Below are positions 44,772-52,756 of a stretch of 64,000 nt of DNA, one piece after another. The translations under genes and the position numbers were made by a program. The stretch is from Rhodospirillales bacterium (GTDB lineage Bacteria > Pseudomonadota > Alphaproteobacteria > Reyranellales > Reyranellaceae). The notes below the pieces were generated by a model. It did no database searches. It saw only the letters and a program-made list of their open reading frames with translations, and was not told the origin of the DNA. Location: contig WHTW01000007.1 in the NCBI GenBank assembly GCA_009377525.1, positions 1-64,000 on the forward strand, in the 5' to 3' direction. Positions within the stretch are counted from its first letter, which is position 1. Each line of letters opens with the position of its first letter.

Positions 44772-45839
44772 CTATTCGGCCGCAACGCTGGCCCGAACGA
44801 ACGCCTTGGCGTCGAAGTCCTCGGCGACCTTCATGTCGTTGCCGATCAGCGTCTCGACGTCGATCTTGGCGTACTCCATCACACCCATGTCGCCCAGGGC
44901 CTTCTGCATCTTCGGTCCGAACAGGCCGATTTCCTTGAGGATCGGCACGATGCGCGTGAAAAGGCGGGCGCGGAAGGCCTGCATGGCGCCGGACTCGTAG
45001 GCGAACTTGACCAGCTCGTCGACGGGCAGGCCCGAGCGTTCCCAGACCTCGGCCTGGTTGAAGCGGTCGCGCATGAAGTAGAGCGCCTCGACGGCGAATT
45101 CCTCGCGCTCGGCGCGTTCGGCGTCGGAAAGCTGCGGGTAGTAGTCGCGCAGCGCCAGGCGGCCGAAGGTGACGTGGCGCGCCTCGTCCTGCATCACGTA
45201 GGCGTTGATCGAGGCCGCGAGGTTGTTCCTGGCGCTGTCGCGGATGCGCTGGAAGGCGGCCAGCGCCAGGCCCTCGACCAGCACCTGCATGCCGAGATAG
45301 GTGAAGTCCCAGCGCCGGTCGCTCAGTGTCTGCTCCAACAGGTTCTTGAGCGACGGCGTGATCGGATAGGCCGCCTTGAACTTCTCGTGGATCAGCCGCT
45401 TGTAGGCCTCGATGTGGCGGGCTTCGTCCATGACCTGCGTGGCGGCGTAGAACTTGGCGTTCATGTCGGGCACGGTGCTGACGATCTTGGCCGTCGCGAT
45501 CAGCGCACCCAGCTCGCCGTGCATGAACTGGCAGATCGTGTGGCATTGCAGATTGAAGCGCAGCCAGTTTTTTTCCTTGTCGGTGAGCTTCGCCCAGATG
45601 GGCGAGCCATGGATGGGGATGGTCTCGTCGGCGAGGCCCATCGGATTGTCCTCGAACAATTCCTGCGACCAGTCGATCCGGGTCGAGGCGTTCCACTGCT
45701 GCTGCTTGCCCTTCTCGTACAGTTTCAGCAGGTCGGACGAGTCGTCATCGTACTCCCAGTTGAACAGCACCTCCGTCTGGCCGTCGAAGTGCCACTCAGT
45801 GATGTCGACCGGCAATTGGTAGAGGGTCTGCGTGGTCAT
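44772..45839 (-). CDS. ferritin-like diiron protein (ribonucleotide reductase R2/diiron oxygenase-like)
   Basis: A 355-residue helical protein with a carboxylate-bridged diiron site: Glu109, Glu139/His142 (DEARHIE), Glu189 and Glu219/His222 (DEARHVTF). This E-ExxH-E-ExxH pattern is shared by R2 subunits, acyl-ACP desaturases and AurF-type N-oxygenases. No radical tyrosine can be assigned confidently and no R1 gene is nearby, so an oxygenase or oxidase is at least as likely as a reductase subunit. A perfect FNR-type box lies 52 nt upstream of the start at a spacing suited to activation, and GGAG precedes the ATG. Confidence 0.82.
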   Translation of the reverse strand: MTTQTLYQLPVDITEWHFDGQTEVLFNWEYDDDSSDLLKLYEKGKQQQWNASTRIDWSQELFEDNPMGLADETIPIHGSPIWAKLTDKEKNWLRFNLQCHTICQFMHGELGALIATAKIVSTVPDMNAKFYAATQVMDEARHIEAYKRLIHEKFKAAYPITPSLKNLLEQTLSDRRWDFTYLGMQVLVEGLALAAFQRIRDSARNNLAASINAYVMQDEARHVTFGRLALRDYYPQLSDAERAEREEFAVEALYFMRDRFNQAEVWERSGLPVDELVKFAYESGAMQAFRARLFTRIVPILKEIGLFGPKMQKALGDMGVMEYAKIDVETLIGNDMKVAEDFDAKAFVRASVAAE

Positions 45840-45890
45840 GGGGGCTCCGTTTATGGGAGCCGAATGATGACGCCTCGTTCATTTTTCCGT

Positions 45891-45904
45891 TTGATCTGGA
45901 TCAA
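45891..45904. promoter_or_regulatory. FNR/FixK-type box upstream of the diiron gene
   Basis: TTGATCTGGATCAA matches TTGAT-N4-ATCAA perfectly. Reading toward the minus strand, a site centred at -41.5 puts the start near 45856, 17 nt before the ATG, with a weak ATCATT in the -10 position. On the plus strand the same rule would put the start inside the HicB-like start codon, so control of the diiron gene is more likely. Confidence 0.78.
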
Positions 45905-45937
45905 GGACGCAAACACGCGCCCTGCTGTCCTTGAAGG

Positions 45938-46195
45938 ATGGATGCTTGTTACTACTCGCTGATCCGACACACCCCGGACGGCCAGTATGTCGGTTGGGTG
46001 CCGGACTTGCCGGGAGCGACCGCATCCGGCGTCAGCGAGGCGGAAGTCATCTATCGGCTGTCGCGCGAGGCGCGCGAGCTTCTCGACAAGATCGTCGCCA
46101 AGGGGTTGCCGCTGCCTACGCCCAGCTCACCTGACACGCTGCCGCTCGGCGACCACCGCGGGCTCTATCGCCGCCTCCTGCTCGTCCTCGGTTGA
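45938..46195 (+). CDS. orphan HicB-like protein
   Basis: An 85-residue protein with a HicB-type partial RNase-H fold (YYSLIRHTPDGQYVGWVPDLPGATASGVSEAEVIYRLSREARELL). HicB antitoxins pair with the small HicA toxin, but no hicA is seen on either side, and no DNA-binding domain follows. It may be a solitary or degenerate antitoxin or a housekeeping HicB-like protein. AAGG just before the ATG serves as the ribosome-binding site. Confidence 0.75.
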   Translation: MDACYYSLIRHTPDGQYVGWVPDLPGATASGVSEAEVIYRLSREARELLDKIVAKGLPLPTPSSPDTLPLGDHRGLYRRLLLVLG

Positions 46196-46288
46196 TGAGG
46201 ATTGAGCTGCACGCGCCGGGCAACGCCCGTTCCGCAGTGCGCTCAGCGAGCGGATGCGGCGGCCCGCCCTCCTTGATAGCCTTGGCCG

Positions 46289-46987
46289 ATGAAGCCGCAT
46301 GTGATCTGCCACATGGTCGCGAGCGTCGATGGGCGCACCTGGCAGAGCCGCCAGCGTCCGGCGCGCGAGAAGTCGGGCAATCCGTTCGAGACCCTGCACG
46401 AGAAGCTGGAAGGCGACGCCTGGCTGGTCGGACGCGTGACCGGCCGGGAGTTCGCCAGGAAGGACGCCTATCCGGTCAAGCCCGCGAGCCAGACGTATCC
46501 GCGGACGCCCTGGATCGCAAGGCGCGATGCCGGGGCCTGGGGCATCGTGCTCGACGCCCGAGGCAAGATCGCCTGGGGCCGCTCCGACATCGGCGGCGAT
46601 CCCATCGTCGTCGTGCTCACCGAGCAGGTGCCGGACGCCCATCTCGAGGCGCTGCGCGGCGAGGGCGTGTCCTACCTCTTCGCCGGCAAGCAGGAACTCG
46701 ACCTGGCGCAGCTGCTGGAGATCCTGAACAAGGAGCTCGGCATCAAGCGCCTGCTGCTCGAAGGCGGCGGCAAAGCAAACGGCTCGTTCCTGCGCGCCGG
46801 CCTGGTCGATGAGATCAGCCTGGCGATCGTGCCGACTGTCGACGGCGCCAAGGGCGCGCCGCACGTGTTCGATTCCGAGGCCGAGATGGCCGGCCCGACC
46901 GCGCCAGTGACGGGCATGACGTTGAAGGAATGCCAGATGCTGGACGGCGGCGCGGTCTGGCTGCGCTACGATGTCAAGAACGGTTGA
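46289..46987 (+). CDS. RibD C-terminal / dihydrofolate reductase-like domain protein
   Basis: A 232-residue pyrimidine-reductase-like protein (VICHMVASVDGRTW, WLVGRVTGREFA, KRLLLEGGGKANGSFLRAGLVDEISLAIVP). The fold binds NADPH and reduces riboflavin precursors or related compounds. It lacks the deaminase domain of RibD and no rib genes are adjacent, so a general reductase role is likely. The next gene begins 10 nt after it ends and is probably cotranscribed. The upstream gap (46196-46288) shows no feature. Confidence 0.88.
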   Translation: MKPHVICHMVASVDGRTWQSRQRPAREKSGNPFETLHEKLEGDAWLVGRVTGREFARKDAYPVKPASQTYPRTPWIARRDAGAWGIVLDARGKIAWGRSDIGGDPIVVVLTEQVPDAHLEALRGEGVSYLFAGKQELDLAQLLEILNKELGIKRLLLEGGGKANGSFLRAGLVDEISLAIVPTVDGAKGAPHVFDSEAEMAGPTAPVTGMTLKECQMLDGGAVWLRYDVKNG

Positions 46988-46997
46988 GGAGGAAGCG

Positions 46998-47870
46998 ATG
47001 GCGATCACGGTCAAGCCGCGACACCCTGCCTTGGGCGCCGAGATCCGCGGCGTCGACATGAGGAAGCCAGTCGACGCGGAAACGACCAAGCAAATCCATG
47101 ACGCCTGGATGAAGCACCTGGTCGTGGTCTTCCCCGACCAGCAGGTCACCGACCAGGAGCATGTCGCCTTCACGCGCAACTTCGGCGAGGCGGAGATCTT
47201 CCACCAGACCTCGCTACATCTGCGCTCGGACCGGATGCGCGAGATCTTCCTGGTGTCCAACGTCGACGAGCAGAACCGGCTGCTGCCGCCGAGCGAACCG
47301 GGACAGAAGCAGCTCTCCTCGTCGCGCCAGTGGCATACCGATTCGAGCTACCGGCCGATGCCTTCCATGGGCTCGCTGCTGCACGGCATCGAGATCAGCT
47401 GCACCGGCGGCATCACCCAGTTCGTCAACATGTACATGGTCTACGACGACCTGCCGGAGAGCCTGCGCAGGCAGGTCGAGGGTCGCAAGGCGCGCCATGA
47501 TTTCAGCATGCTGAGCAGGCTGGTCGGCTCGCCGCCGCCGACGGACAAGGAGAAGGCCGCCATGCCGCCGGTGTGGCATCCCATGGTGCGGCGCCATCCC
47601 GTCACTGGCCGCAAGTGCCTTTACATCAGCTCGATCTACAATGACGCCGTCGAGGGCCTGGAAGACGGACCCGCGCGCCGGCTGATCGAGGAGCTGTCGG
47701 ACTTCGCCGCCCAGCCCAAGTACATGTACCGGCACGCCTGGGAGCCGCACGACGTGCTGATGTGGGACAACCGCTGCACCGTACACGCCGTCACGCCGCA
47801 CGATCCCGACGAGCGGCGCGTCATGCACCGCACGACGATCGTCGGCCGTGAACCGGTGGTGGCGGCGTAG
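46998..47870 (+). CDS. TauD/TfdA-family Fe(II)/2-oxoglutarate dioxygenase
   Basis: A 290-residue dioxygenase. The facial triad is His113 and Asp115 (WHTDSSY) with His263 (VHAVTP), and Arg278 binds 2-oxoglutarate. The start at 46998 has an AGGAGGAA site directly upstream. Family members open sulfonates, phenoxy acids or quaternary amines by hydroxylation. The N-terminus (LGAEIRGVDMRKPVDAE) is typical. The preceding reductase gene is 10 nt upstream. The substrate is unknown. Confidence 0.9.
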   Translation: MAITVKPRHPALGAEIRGVDMRKPVDAETTKQIHDAWMKHLVVVFPDQQVTDQEHVAFTRNFGEAEIFHQTSLHLRSDRMREIFLVSNVDEQNRLLPPSEPGQKQLSSSRQWHTDSSYRPMPSMGSLLHGIEISCTGGITQFVNMYMVYDDLPESLRRQVEGRKARHDFSMLSRLVGSPPPTDKEKAAMPPVWHPMVRRHPVTGRKCLYISSIYNDAVEGLEDGPARRLIEELSDFAAQPKYMYRHAWEPHDVLMWDNRCTVHAVTPHDPDERRVMHRTTIVGREPVVAA

Positions 47871-48530
47871 CCGTGACAGCAGTGCCTGCATTCGAGCAGG
47901 CCTGCGCAAGCGATTGTATCGGGCGGGCTAGGCCCTGCTGGCACGGTGCTGGCCACACAAGCAATGGCGCGGCCGCCGTTTCGACGCCCTCTCCCGGGCC
48001 CCTCTACGGTGCGAAAAAACTCGCGAAAACGAAACTGGCGGATCGAACCGTAGTTGTTGACTCGGAAAAGCACTTGAGTTATGTTCAGCTCGCCGCCGCG
48101 TTTTCAGGCGGCATCGCTCTATGCATCGTTCATCCGATACCATCGCGCGCGGGTGGACACCGCGCGAGCCCGTCCGGCTGTCCGGTCGGACGGGCGCGCC
48201 CGCATCCCGATCGATGAGGCCGCAGCGCTTCCGCACCCGAAAACCGGCGGCGGAAAAGGCGGGAAAGGCGGGAAATCGGCACTGCCAGCAACTGGCACCT
48301 CCGGCACGCCTTCTGTCCGTTGCTCACCGCCGTGTCGACGAACACGCACCGGGAGAGTTGCGGCGAACGCGCTCCCGTCAGGTGCGGGCTCCTATGGAGC
48401 CCCAAAGTCGCCAAATCGAAACGCGTCCTCGGGCCCTGTACGGTGCGAAAGAATTACAGTTGTTGAGGGGCACTGCCGCAATTGATGGACTCGCAAGATG
48501 CTCCCGCTCTTTTCATCGTCCATTCGACAG
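47871..48530. other. 660-bp gap without a convincing gene; direct repeat and promoter-like elements
   Basis: No frame here looks coding. A hairpin GCCTGC-ATTCGA-GCAGGC (47884-47901) follows the dioxygenase. A motif GGGCCC...TACGGTGCGAAA...AGTTGTTGA occurs twice, at 47996-48060 and, shortened by about 30 nt, at 48431-48466. TTGACT-N17-TATGTT (48057-48085) resembles a sigma70 promoter, and TGGCACG-N4-TGGC (47939-47953) is a one-mismatch sigma54-like element. CTACGGT and ACCGTAG (48004-48010, 48047-48053) are inverted. A small RNA or the relic of a mobile element is possible. Confidence 0.5.
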
Positions 48531-49673
48531 TTATTTCACGCCGCGCAGCACCTCGTCCGTGTGCTCGCCGAGCTCGGGCGAGCGCCGGGCCGAGCGCGGC
48601 CGCACGCGGTCGAAGGTGATCGGCAGGCCGACCACCTTCGGCCCACCGCCCGGCAGCTCCTGCACGATCTCCGACGCCGCGAACTGCGGCGTGTTGGCGA
48701 GCTCGCCGATGTCGTTGACCGGCGCGCAAGGCACACCCGCCTTCTCGAAGGCCTCGATCCAGTCGGCGCGCGACTTGCGGAGCATCGCCTGGGTGATCAT
48801 CGGCAGCAGCTCGTCCTTGTATTTCACGCGCGCCGCGCTCCTGGCGTACTTCGGATCGGTCGCCCATTCGGGGTGGCCCAGCGCCTGGGCGCAGCGCGCC
48901 CACAGCCGGTCGTTGCCCGGTGCCAGGCAGACCGGCTTGCCGTCGGCCGTGTCGAAGGTCTGGTAGGGCACGATCACCGCGCCGCCGGTGCCGTGGCGCT
49001 GCGGGATGGCGCCGCTGGCGATGTAGTTGTTGACCTGGCCCTCGACCCAGTGGACGGCCGAGTCGAACAGCGAGGTGTCGACCAGGCAGCCCTTGCCCGT
49101 CTTGTCGCGCAGGCGAAGCGCCGCCAGCGCGCCGATGGTGCAGAACATGCCGGTCGCCTTGTCGTTGATCGAGGCGCCGGCGAAGGTCGGCGGATCCTCC
49201 GCCCGGCCGGTGACCGACATCATGCCGCCATAGGCCTGGAGCAGCGGATCGAAGCCCGGCTTCATCTTGAGCGGCCCCTGGTAGCCGAACGCCCAGATCG
49301 AGCAGTAGATCAGGCGCGGATGGCGCTTCAGCATCGCCTCGGGCCCGATGCCGATGTCGTCGACCACGCCCGGCCGCAGGTTCTGGATCAGGATGTCGGC
49401 GGTCTCGCAGAGCTTGTGGAGCTTGTCGATGTCGGCGGCGGACTTCAGGTCGAGCGCGACCGAGCGCTTGTTGCGGTTCTGGCTGTAGAAATAGAGCGAG
49501 GTCACGCCGTCCGGTCCGAACGGCGGGCCCCAGATGCGCGCATCGTCGCCGCCGTCGGGCTTCTCGATCTTGATCACGTCGGCGCCCATGTCGGCCAGCA
49601 GCACGCCGGCCAGCGGTCCCGCCAGCGCCTGGCCCACTTCGATCACACGAACGCCTTCGAGCGGCAGTGTCAC
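48531..49673 (-). CDS. CaiB/BaiF family III CoA-transferase
   Basis: A 380-residue family III CoA-transferase with VRVIEVGQALAGPLAGVLLADMGADVIKIEKPDGGDDAR, NRNKRSVALDLKS, LIQNLRPGVVDDIG and LVDTSLFDSAVHW, the last carrying the probable catalytic aspartate. It differs clearly from the member at 9687-10886. It transfers CoA to an organic acid, possibly to activate it for beta-oxidation or decarboxylation. The start at 49673 gives MTLPLEGVRVIEV. No partner enzyme is adjacent on the same strand; an amidohydrolase is divergent. Confidence 0.92.
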   Translation of the reverse strand: MTLPLEGVRVIEVGQALAGPLAGVLLADMGADVIKIEKPDGGDDARIWGPPFGPDGVTSLYFYSQNRNKRSVALDLKSAADIDKLHKLCETADILIQNLRPGVVDDIGIGPEAMLKRHPRLIYCSIWAFGYQGPLKMKPGFDPLLQAYGGMMSVTGRAEDPPTFAGASINDKATGMFCTIGALAALRLRDKTGKGCLVDTSLFDSAVHWVEGQVNNYIASGAIPQRHGTGGAVIVPYQTFDTADGKPVCLAPGNDRLWARCAQALGHPEWATDPKYARSAARVKYKDELLPMITQAMLRKSRADWIEAFEKAGVPCAPVNDIGELANTPQFAASEIVQELPGGGPKVVGLPITFDRVRPRSARRSPELGEHTDEVLRGVK

Positions 49674-49841
49674 GATATCTACTCCGTTGCTTTGCGGGCA
49701 TAGCGTAGCGGAAGCGACGCCAGCGGTGTGAGGAACGACGGCCCGCTCCGCGGAAAATCACCGTAGCGCGGTCTTTGGGCCGCCCGTACCATGCCGCCGG
49801 TCAGTGCAAGCCTTAACGTCTTCCGTCCCACGGAGCGCGCC

Positions 49842-50990
49842 ATGCACCACAAGCTGATTTCCGGCGACAACCACATCGATCTCACCTACTGCCCGGCCGA
49901 TCTCTGGTCGTCGCAGGCGCCCGCCAAGTGGAAACAGAACGCCCCGCGCGTCGAAGAGCGCAACGACGGCCAGCACTGGTTCGTCGACGACAAGGACCGC
50001 GGCATGTGGAACGGCGTCGGGCCGGGCTTCCTGCCCTACACCAAGGGCTCGTTCGGCCATGTCGACGAGATGAAGGAGGCGGGCTTCGAATGGGACAGCT
50101 ATCCCGGCGCCAAGCCGCGCCCGACCACGCCCGAGCTGCGCATCGCCGACCTCGACCGTGACGGGCTCGAGAAGGAGATCATCTACGGCTGCCTGATGGT
50201 CAACGACCTTATAGACGCCGCCGAGCTGCGGGTCTGGGTGAATGCCCGCTACAACGACTGGGCGGCCGACTTCGCCCGCCGCGCCGATCCCAACCGCGTC
50301 TTTCCGCTGGCCATCATCCCCAATACCGATCCCAAGGCCGCCGCGGACGAGGTGCGGCGCTGCGCCAGGATGGGACTGAAGGGCGGCGACCTTGCCTTCA
50401 AGCGCATGAGCCTGCCGCTCTACCATCACGGCTGGTATCCGCTGTGGGAGGCGGCGGCCGAGTGCAAGTTCCCGATCTCCTTCCATTCGACCGGCTTCAA
50501 GAACGTGCGCGCGCCCGACACACCGGAGATGGAGAAGCAATACGCCATCCAGCACCGGCTGGTGCGCTCGGCGCTGTTCCAGCTCGACACCATGGAAGTG
50601 CTGGTCTCGCTGCTCGCTTCCGGCGCCTGCGAGAAGTATCCCGACTTCAACTTCGTGCTGGGTGAATCGGGCGTGACCTGGCTTCCGTATGTGTTCGATC
50701 GCCTCGACACCGAGTATCACGACCGCGCCCGCGCGCTCGGCTTCAAGATGAAGCCGTCGGACTATTTCCGCCGCCAGGGCTACGTCACCTACCAGCAGGA
50801 CAAGTATCTCGAACCGATCGTGCCTCTGATCGGCGAGGACAACATCATCTGGGGGGCGGATTACCCGCATCCTGACTGCATCTGGCCGAAGTCGCGCGAG
50901 ACCTTGCGCGAGAACCTTGCCGGCCTCTCCGGCAGCGTGCAGAAGAAGATCGTCCACGACAACGTGGCGCGTCTCTATGGGTTGAACTGA
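49842..50990 (+). CDS. amidohydrolase family 2 (ACMSD-like) protein
   Basis: A 382-residue TIM-barrel metal hydrolase or decarboxylase. Motifs are SGDNHID near the N-terminus (metal ligands), FPISFHSTGF, GESGVTWLPYVFDR and IIWGADYPHPDC near the end. Such proteins hydrolyse amides or lactones or decarboxylate aromatic acids. The ATG at 49842 is preceded by CGGAG. A small gene follows after 7 nt and is probably cotranscribed. Confidence 0.88.
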   Translation: MHHKLISGDNHIDLTYCPADLWSSQAPAKWKQNAPRVEERNDGQHWFVDDKDRGMWNGVGPGFLPYTKGSFGHVDEMKEAGFEWDSYPGAKPRPTTPELRIADLDRDGLEKEIIYGCLMVNDLIDAAELRVWVNARYNDWAADFARRADPNRVFPLAIIPNTDPKAAADEVRRCARMGLKGGDLAFKRMSLPLYHHGWYPLWEAAAECKFPISFHSTGFKNVRAPDTPEMEKQYAIQHRLVRSALFQLDTMEVLVSLLASGACEKYPDFNFVLGESGVTWLPYVFDRLDTEYHDRARALGFKMKPSDYFRRQGYVTYQQDKYLEPIVPLIGEDNIIWGADYPHPDCIWPKSRETLRENLAGLSGSVQKKIVHDNVARLYGLN

Positions 50991-50997
50991 AGGCACA

Positions 50998-51258
50998 ATG
51001 ACGGTCCAATACTTTGCCCGGGTCAAATCCGCCTCGGATCACGAGGCCTTTCAGAAGCTCGTTCGGCACTACCCGTCCTGCAGCTACGAGGAATGGCACT
51101 TCCGCGAGGCCAAGAAGATGGCCGACTGGAAGGCGCGCCGGCACGCCGTGAAGGTGGTCGACGTGACGCCGGCCGAGTTCACCGCCTACTGCGAGAAGAC
51201 CAAGGCCAGGCCCGACCTCACGACGTTCCTGAAGTTCCTGACCGACAAGGCCTTCTAG
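50998..51258 (+). CDS. small conserved-looking protein of unknown function
   Basis: An 86-residue protein (TVQYFARVKSASDHEAFQKL start, EEWHFREAKKMADWKARRH middle). It has no recognised domain, signal or membrane segment. GAAGG precedes the ATG by about 5 nt. The 7-nt spacing after the amidohydrolase suggests a linked role. A family B repeat begins within a few bases of its stop. Confidence 0.65.
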   Translation: MTVQYFARVKSASDHEAFQKLVRHYPSCSYEEWHFREAKKMADWKARRHAVKVVDVTPAEFTAYCEKTKARPDLTTFLKFLTDKAF

Positions 51259-51259
51259 G

Positions 51260-51387
51260 CTAGAGCACATTCCGTTCGGCTGGAATCAGCCGAACGGAAT
51301 GTGCCCTGTGAAACCAACAAGGTCCGCGCGCGCGTTTCCATTCTGATGGAACCGCGCGCGGTTCCATCAGAATGGAAACCGCTCTAG
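51260..51387. repeat. two-hairpin repeat element, family B, copy 2 (inverted)
   Basis: This copy is complete. CTAGAGC at 51260-51266 and GCTCTAG at 51381-51387 are terminal inverted repeats. Hairpin B is at 51265-51304 (CCGTTCGGCTG-GAAT-CAGCCGAACGG core) and hairpin A at 51334-51379. The order is reversed relative to copies 1, 3 and 4. The right end lies inside the first codons of the LysE gene. Confidence 0.93.
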
Positions 51388-52019
51388 TGGTCGACCTTTC
51401 GACGCTCGCGCTCTTCAGCGTCGCCGCCCTGGCGCTGACGGCCAGTCCCGGCCCCGACATGCTGCTGATCGCCTCGCGCAGCGCCAGCCAGGGCAAGGTC
51501 TCGGGCTTCGCGACGTTGGCCGGCATCCAGGCCGGCACCTATTGCCATGCGCTGGCAGCGGCACTCGGCCTGTCGCAACTGTTCCTGATCGTGCCGGTCG
51601 CCTACGACATCGTGCGCTACGCCGGTGCCGCCTACCTGCTCTGGCTCGCCTGGAAGACGTTCCGCTCGGACGGCACGGTGCTCGCGCCGACGGCCGGGCT
51701 GCGCCATCACCCGATCGGCGTCATGTTCCGCCAGGGTCTGCTGACCAATCTCCTGAACCCGAAGATGGCGCTGTTCGTGCTGGCGCTGTTCCCGCAGTTC
51801 GTCCAGCCCGAGTCGGGATCGGTGGCGCTGCAGATCATGGTCCTGGCGACGGTGCTGAACGCGATCGGCCTGGTGGTGAACGGCATCGTCATCCTGACGG
51901 CGAGCCGGCTCGGCCGGCTGTTCTCCGCTCAATGCCGTTGGCGGCGACTGCCACAGATGTTGCTGGCGACGGTGTTCGCCGGCCTCGCCGTGAGGCTCGC
52001 CTTCGACAGCCGTCGCTGA
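51372..52019 (+). CDS. LysE/RhtB-family amino-acid exporter
   Basis: A 215-residue membrane protein with about six helices and the family motif ALTASPGPDMLLIASRSASQGKVSGFATLAGIQAG near the N-terminus. It exports amino acids or related solutes. The ATG at 51372 lies inside the terminal hairpin of a repeat, so the first five codons (METAL) are repeat-derived; a GTG at 51387, just at the repeat end, is an alternative. No Shine-Dalgarno is obvious for either. Its 3' end meets the convergent GST gene within 2 bases. Confidence 0.87.
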   Translation: METALVVDLSTLALFSVAALALTASPGPDMLLIASRSASQGKVSGFATLAGIQAGTYCHALAAALGLSQLFLIVPVAYDIVRYAGAAYLLWLAWKTFRSDGTVLAPTAGLRHHPIGVMFRQGLLTNLLNPKMALFVLALFPQFVQPESGSVALQIMVLATVLNAIGLVVNGIVILTASRLGRLFSAQCRWRRLPQMLLATVFAGLAVRLAFDSRR

Positions 52020-52021
52020 CG

Positions 52022-52690
52022 CTATTTCAGCTCAGCGCTCTCGATCAGCCAGGGCTCGTTCTTGGCGGCGTCGACCCATTCCTTCATCGGCGGATAGGCC
52101 AGCACCGCCTTGCAGTAGGCATCGGTGTCGGAGTCCATCTGCACGGCGTAGGTCCTGAGCCGCGTGACCACCGGCGCGTACATGGCGTCGGCGGCGGTGA
52201 AATGTCCGAACAGGAAGCCGTCGTCCTTGGGGGCCGCGCCGGCGAAGCGCTTGCGGCAGTCGCGCCACATCGAGGTGATGCGCTCGATCTCGCCGCGCAC
52301 CGCGGGCGTCATGCCCTTGCCGGGATAGGAGGCGCGGATGTTCATCGGCATGTTGGCGCGCAGCTCGGGAAAGCCCGCATGCATCTCGGTCGAGATCGCG
52401 CGGGCATGGGCGCGCGCCGCCACCGCCGCCGGCCACAGGCCGGCCTCGGGCTTGAGGTCGTTGAGATATTCGCCGATCGCCAGCGACTCCCACACCGCCA
52501 GCCCGCGATGCAGCAGCACCGGCACGCGGCCCGACGGCGAGTGCTTGCGGATCGTCGGCTGCGTCTCCGGCAGGTCGAGCGGCACGACGATCTCGTCGAA
52601 CTCGATGCCGGCGGCTGTGGCCACCAGCCAACCGCGCAGCGACCACGAGGAATAGTTCCTGTTGCCGATCACCAGCGTGAAGTCGGCCAT
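52022..52690 (-). CDS. glutathione S-transferase family protein
   Basis: A 222-residue GST. The thioredoxin-like N-domain starts LVIGNRNYSSWSLRGW, with the serines near residue 14 as candidate active-site residues, and contains RVPVLLHRGLAVWESLAI. The helical C-domain follows. The start at 52690 (MADFTLVIGN) is used although the frame is open further upstream, because family resemblance begins there and an AGGAGG-like site precedes it. It conjugates glutathione to electrophiles or handles oxidised substrates. Confidence 0.9.
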   Translation of the reverse strand: MADFTLVIGNRNYSSWSLRGWLVATAAGIEFDEIVVPLDLPETQPTIRKHSPSGRVPVLLHRGLAVWESLAIGEYLNDLKPEAGLWPAAVAARAHARAISTEMHAGFPELRANMPMNIRASYPGKGMTPAVRGEIERITSMWRDCRKRFAGAAPKDDGFLFGHFTAADAMYAPVVTRLRTYAVQMDSDTDAYCKAVLAYPPMKEWVDAAKNEPWLIESAELK

Positions 52691-52756
52691 ACGCCCTCCT
52701 TGCCAGCCCATCACTTTGGCCGGCAATGTTAACCGTTGCACTACAGATTTGTGAGC

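Noticed and set aside
45891..45940. FNR-type control of the HicB-like gene
   Set aside because: Activation spacing would start transcription inside its start codon and no -10 element is present on that strand.
47939..47953. A third sigma54 promoter (TGGCACG-N4-TGGC)
   Set aside because: One critical T is lost and no gene follows on that strand; kept only as a side note to the unexplained region.
48038..48060. A tRNA T-arm-like GGTTCGATCC on the minus strand in the non-coding gap
   Set aside because: The bases on both sides do not pair into a T-stem, and no acceptor stem, D-arm or anticodon arm is found around it.
48081..48966. Open frames in the 48-kb gap as a new gene
   Set aside because: They are Arg/Pro/Ser-rich, cross the direct repeat and run antisense into the CoA-transferase; no coding bias is visible.
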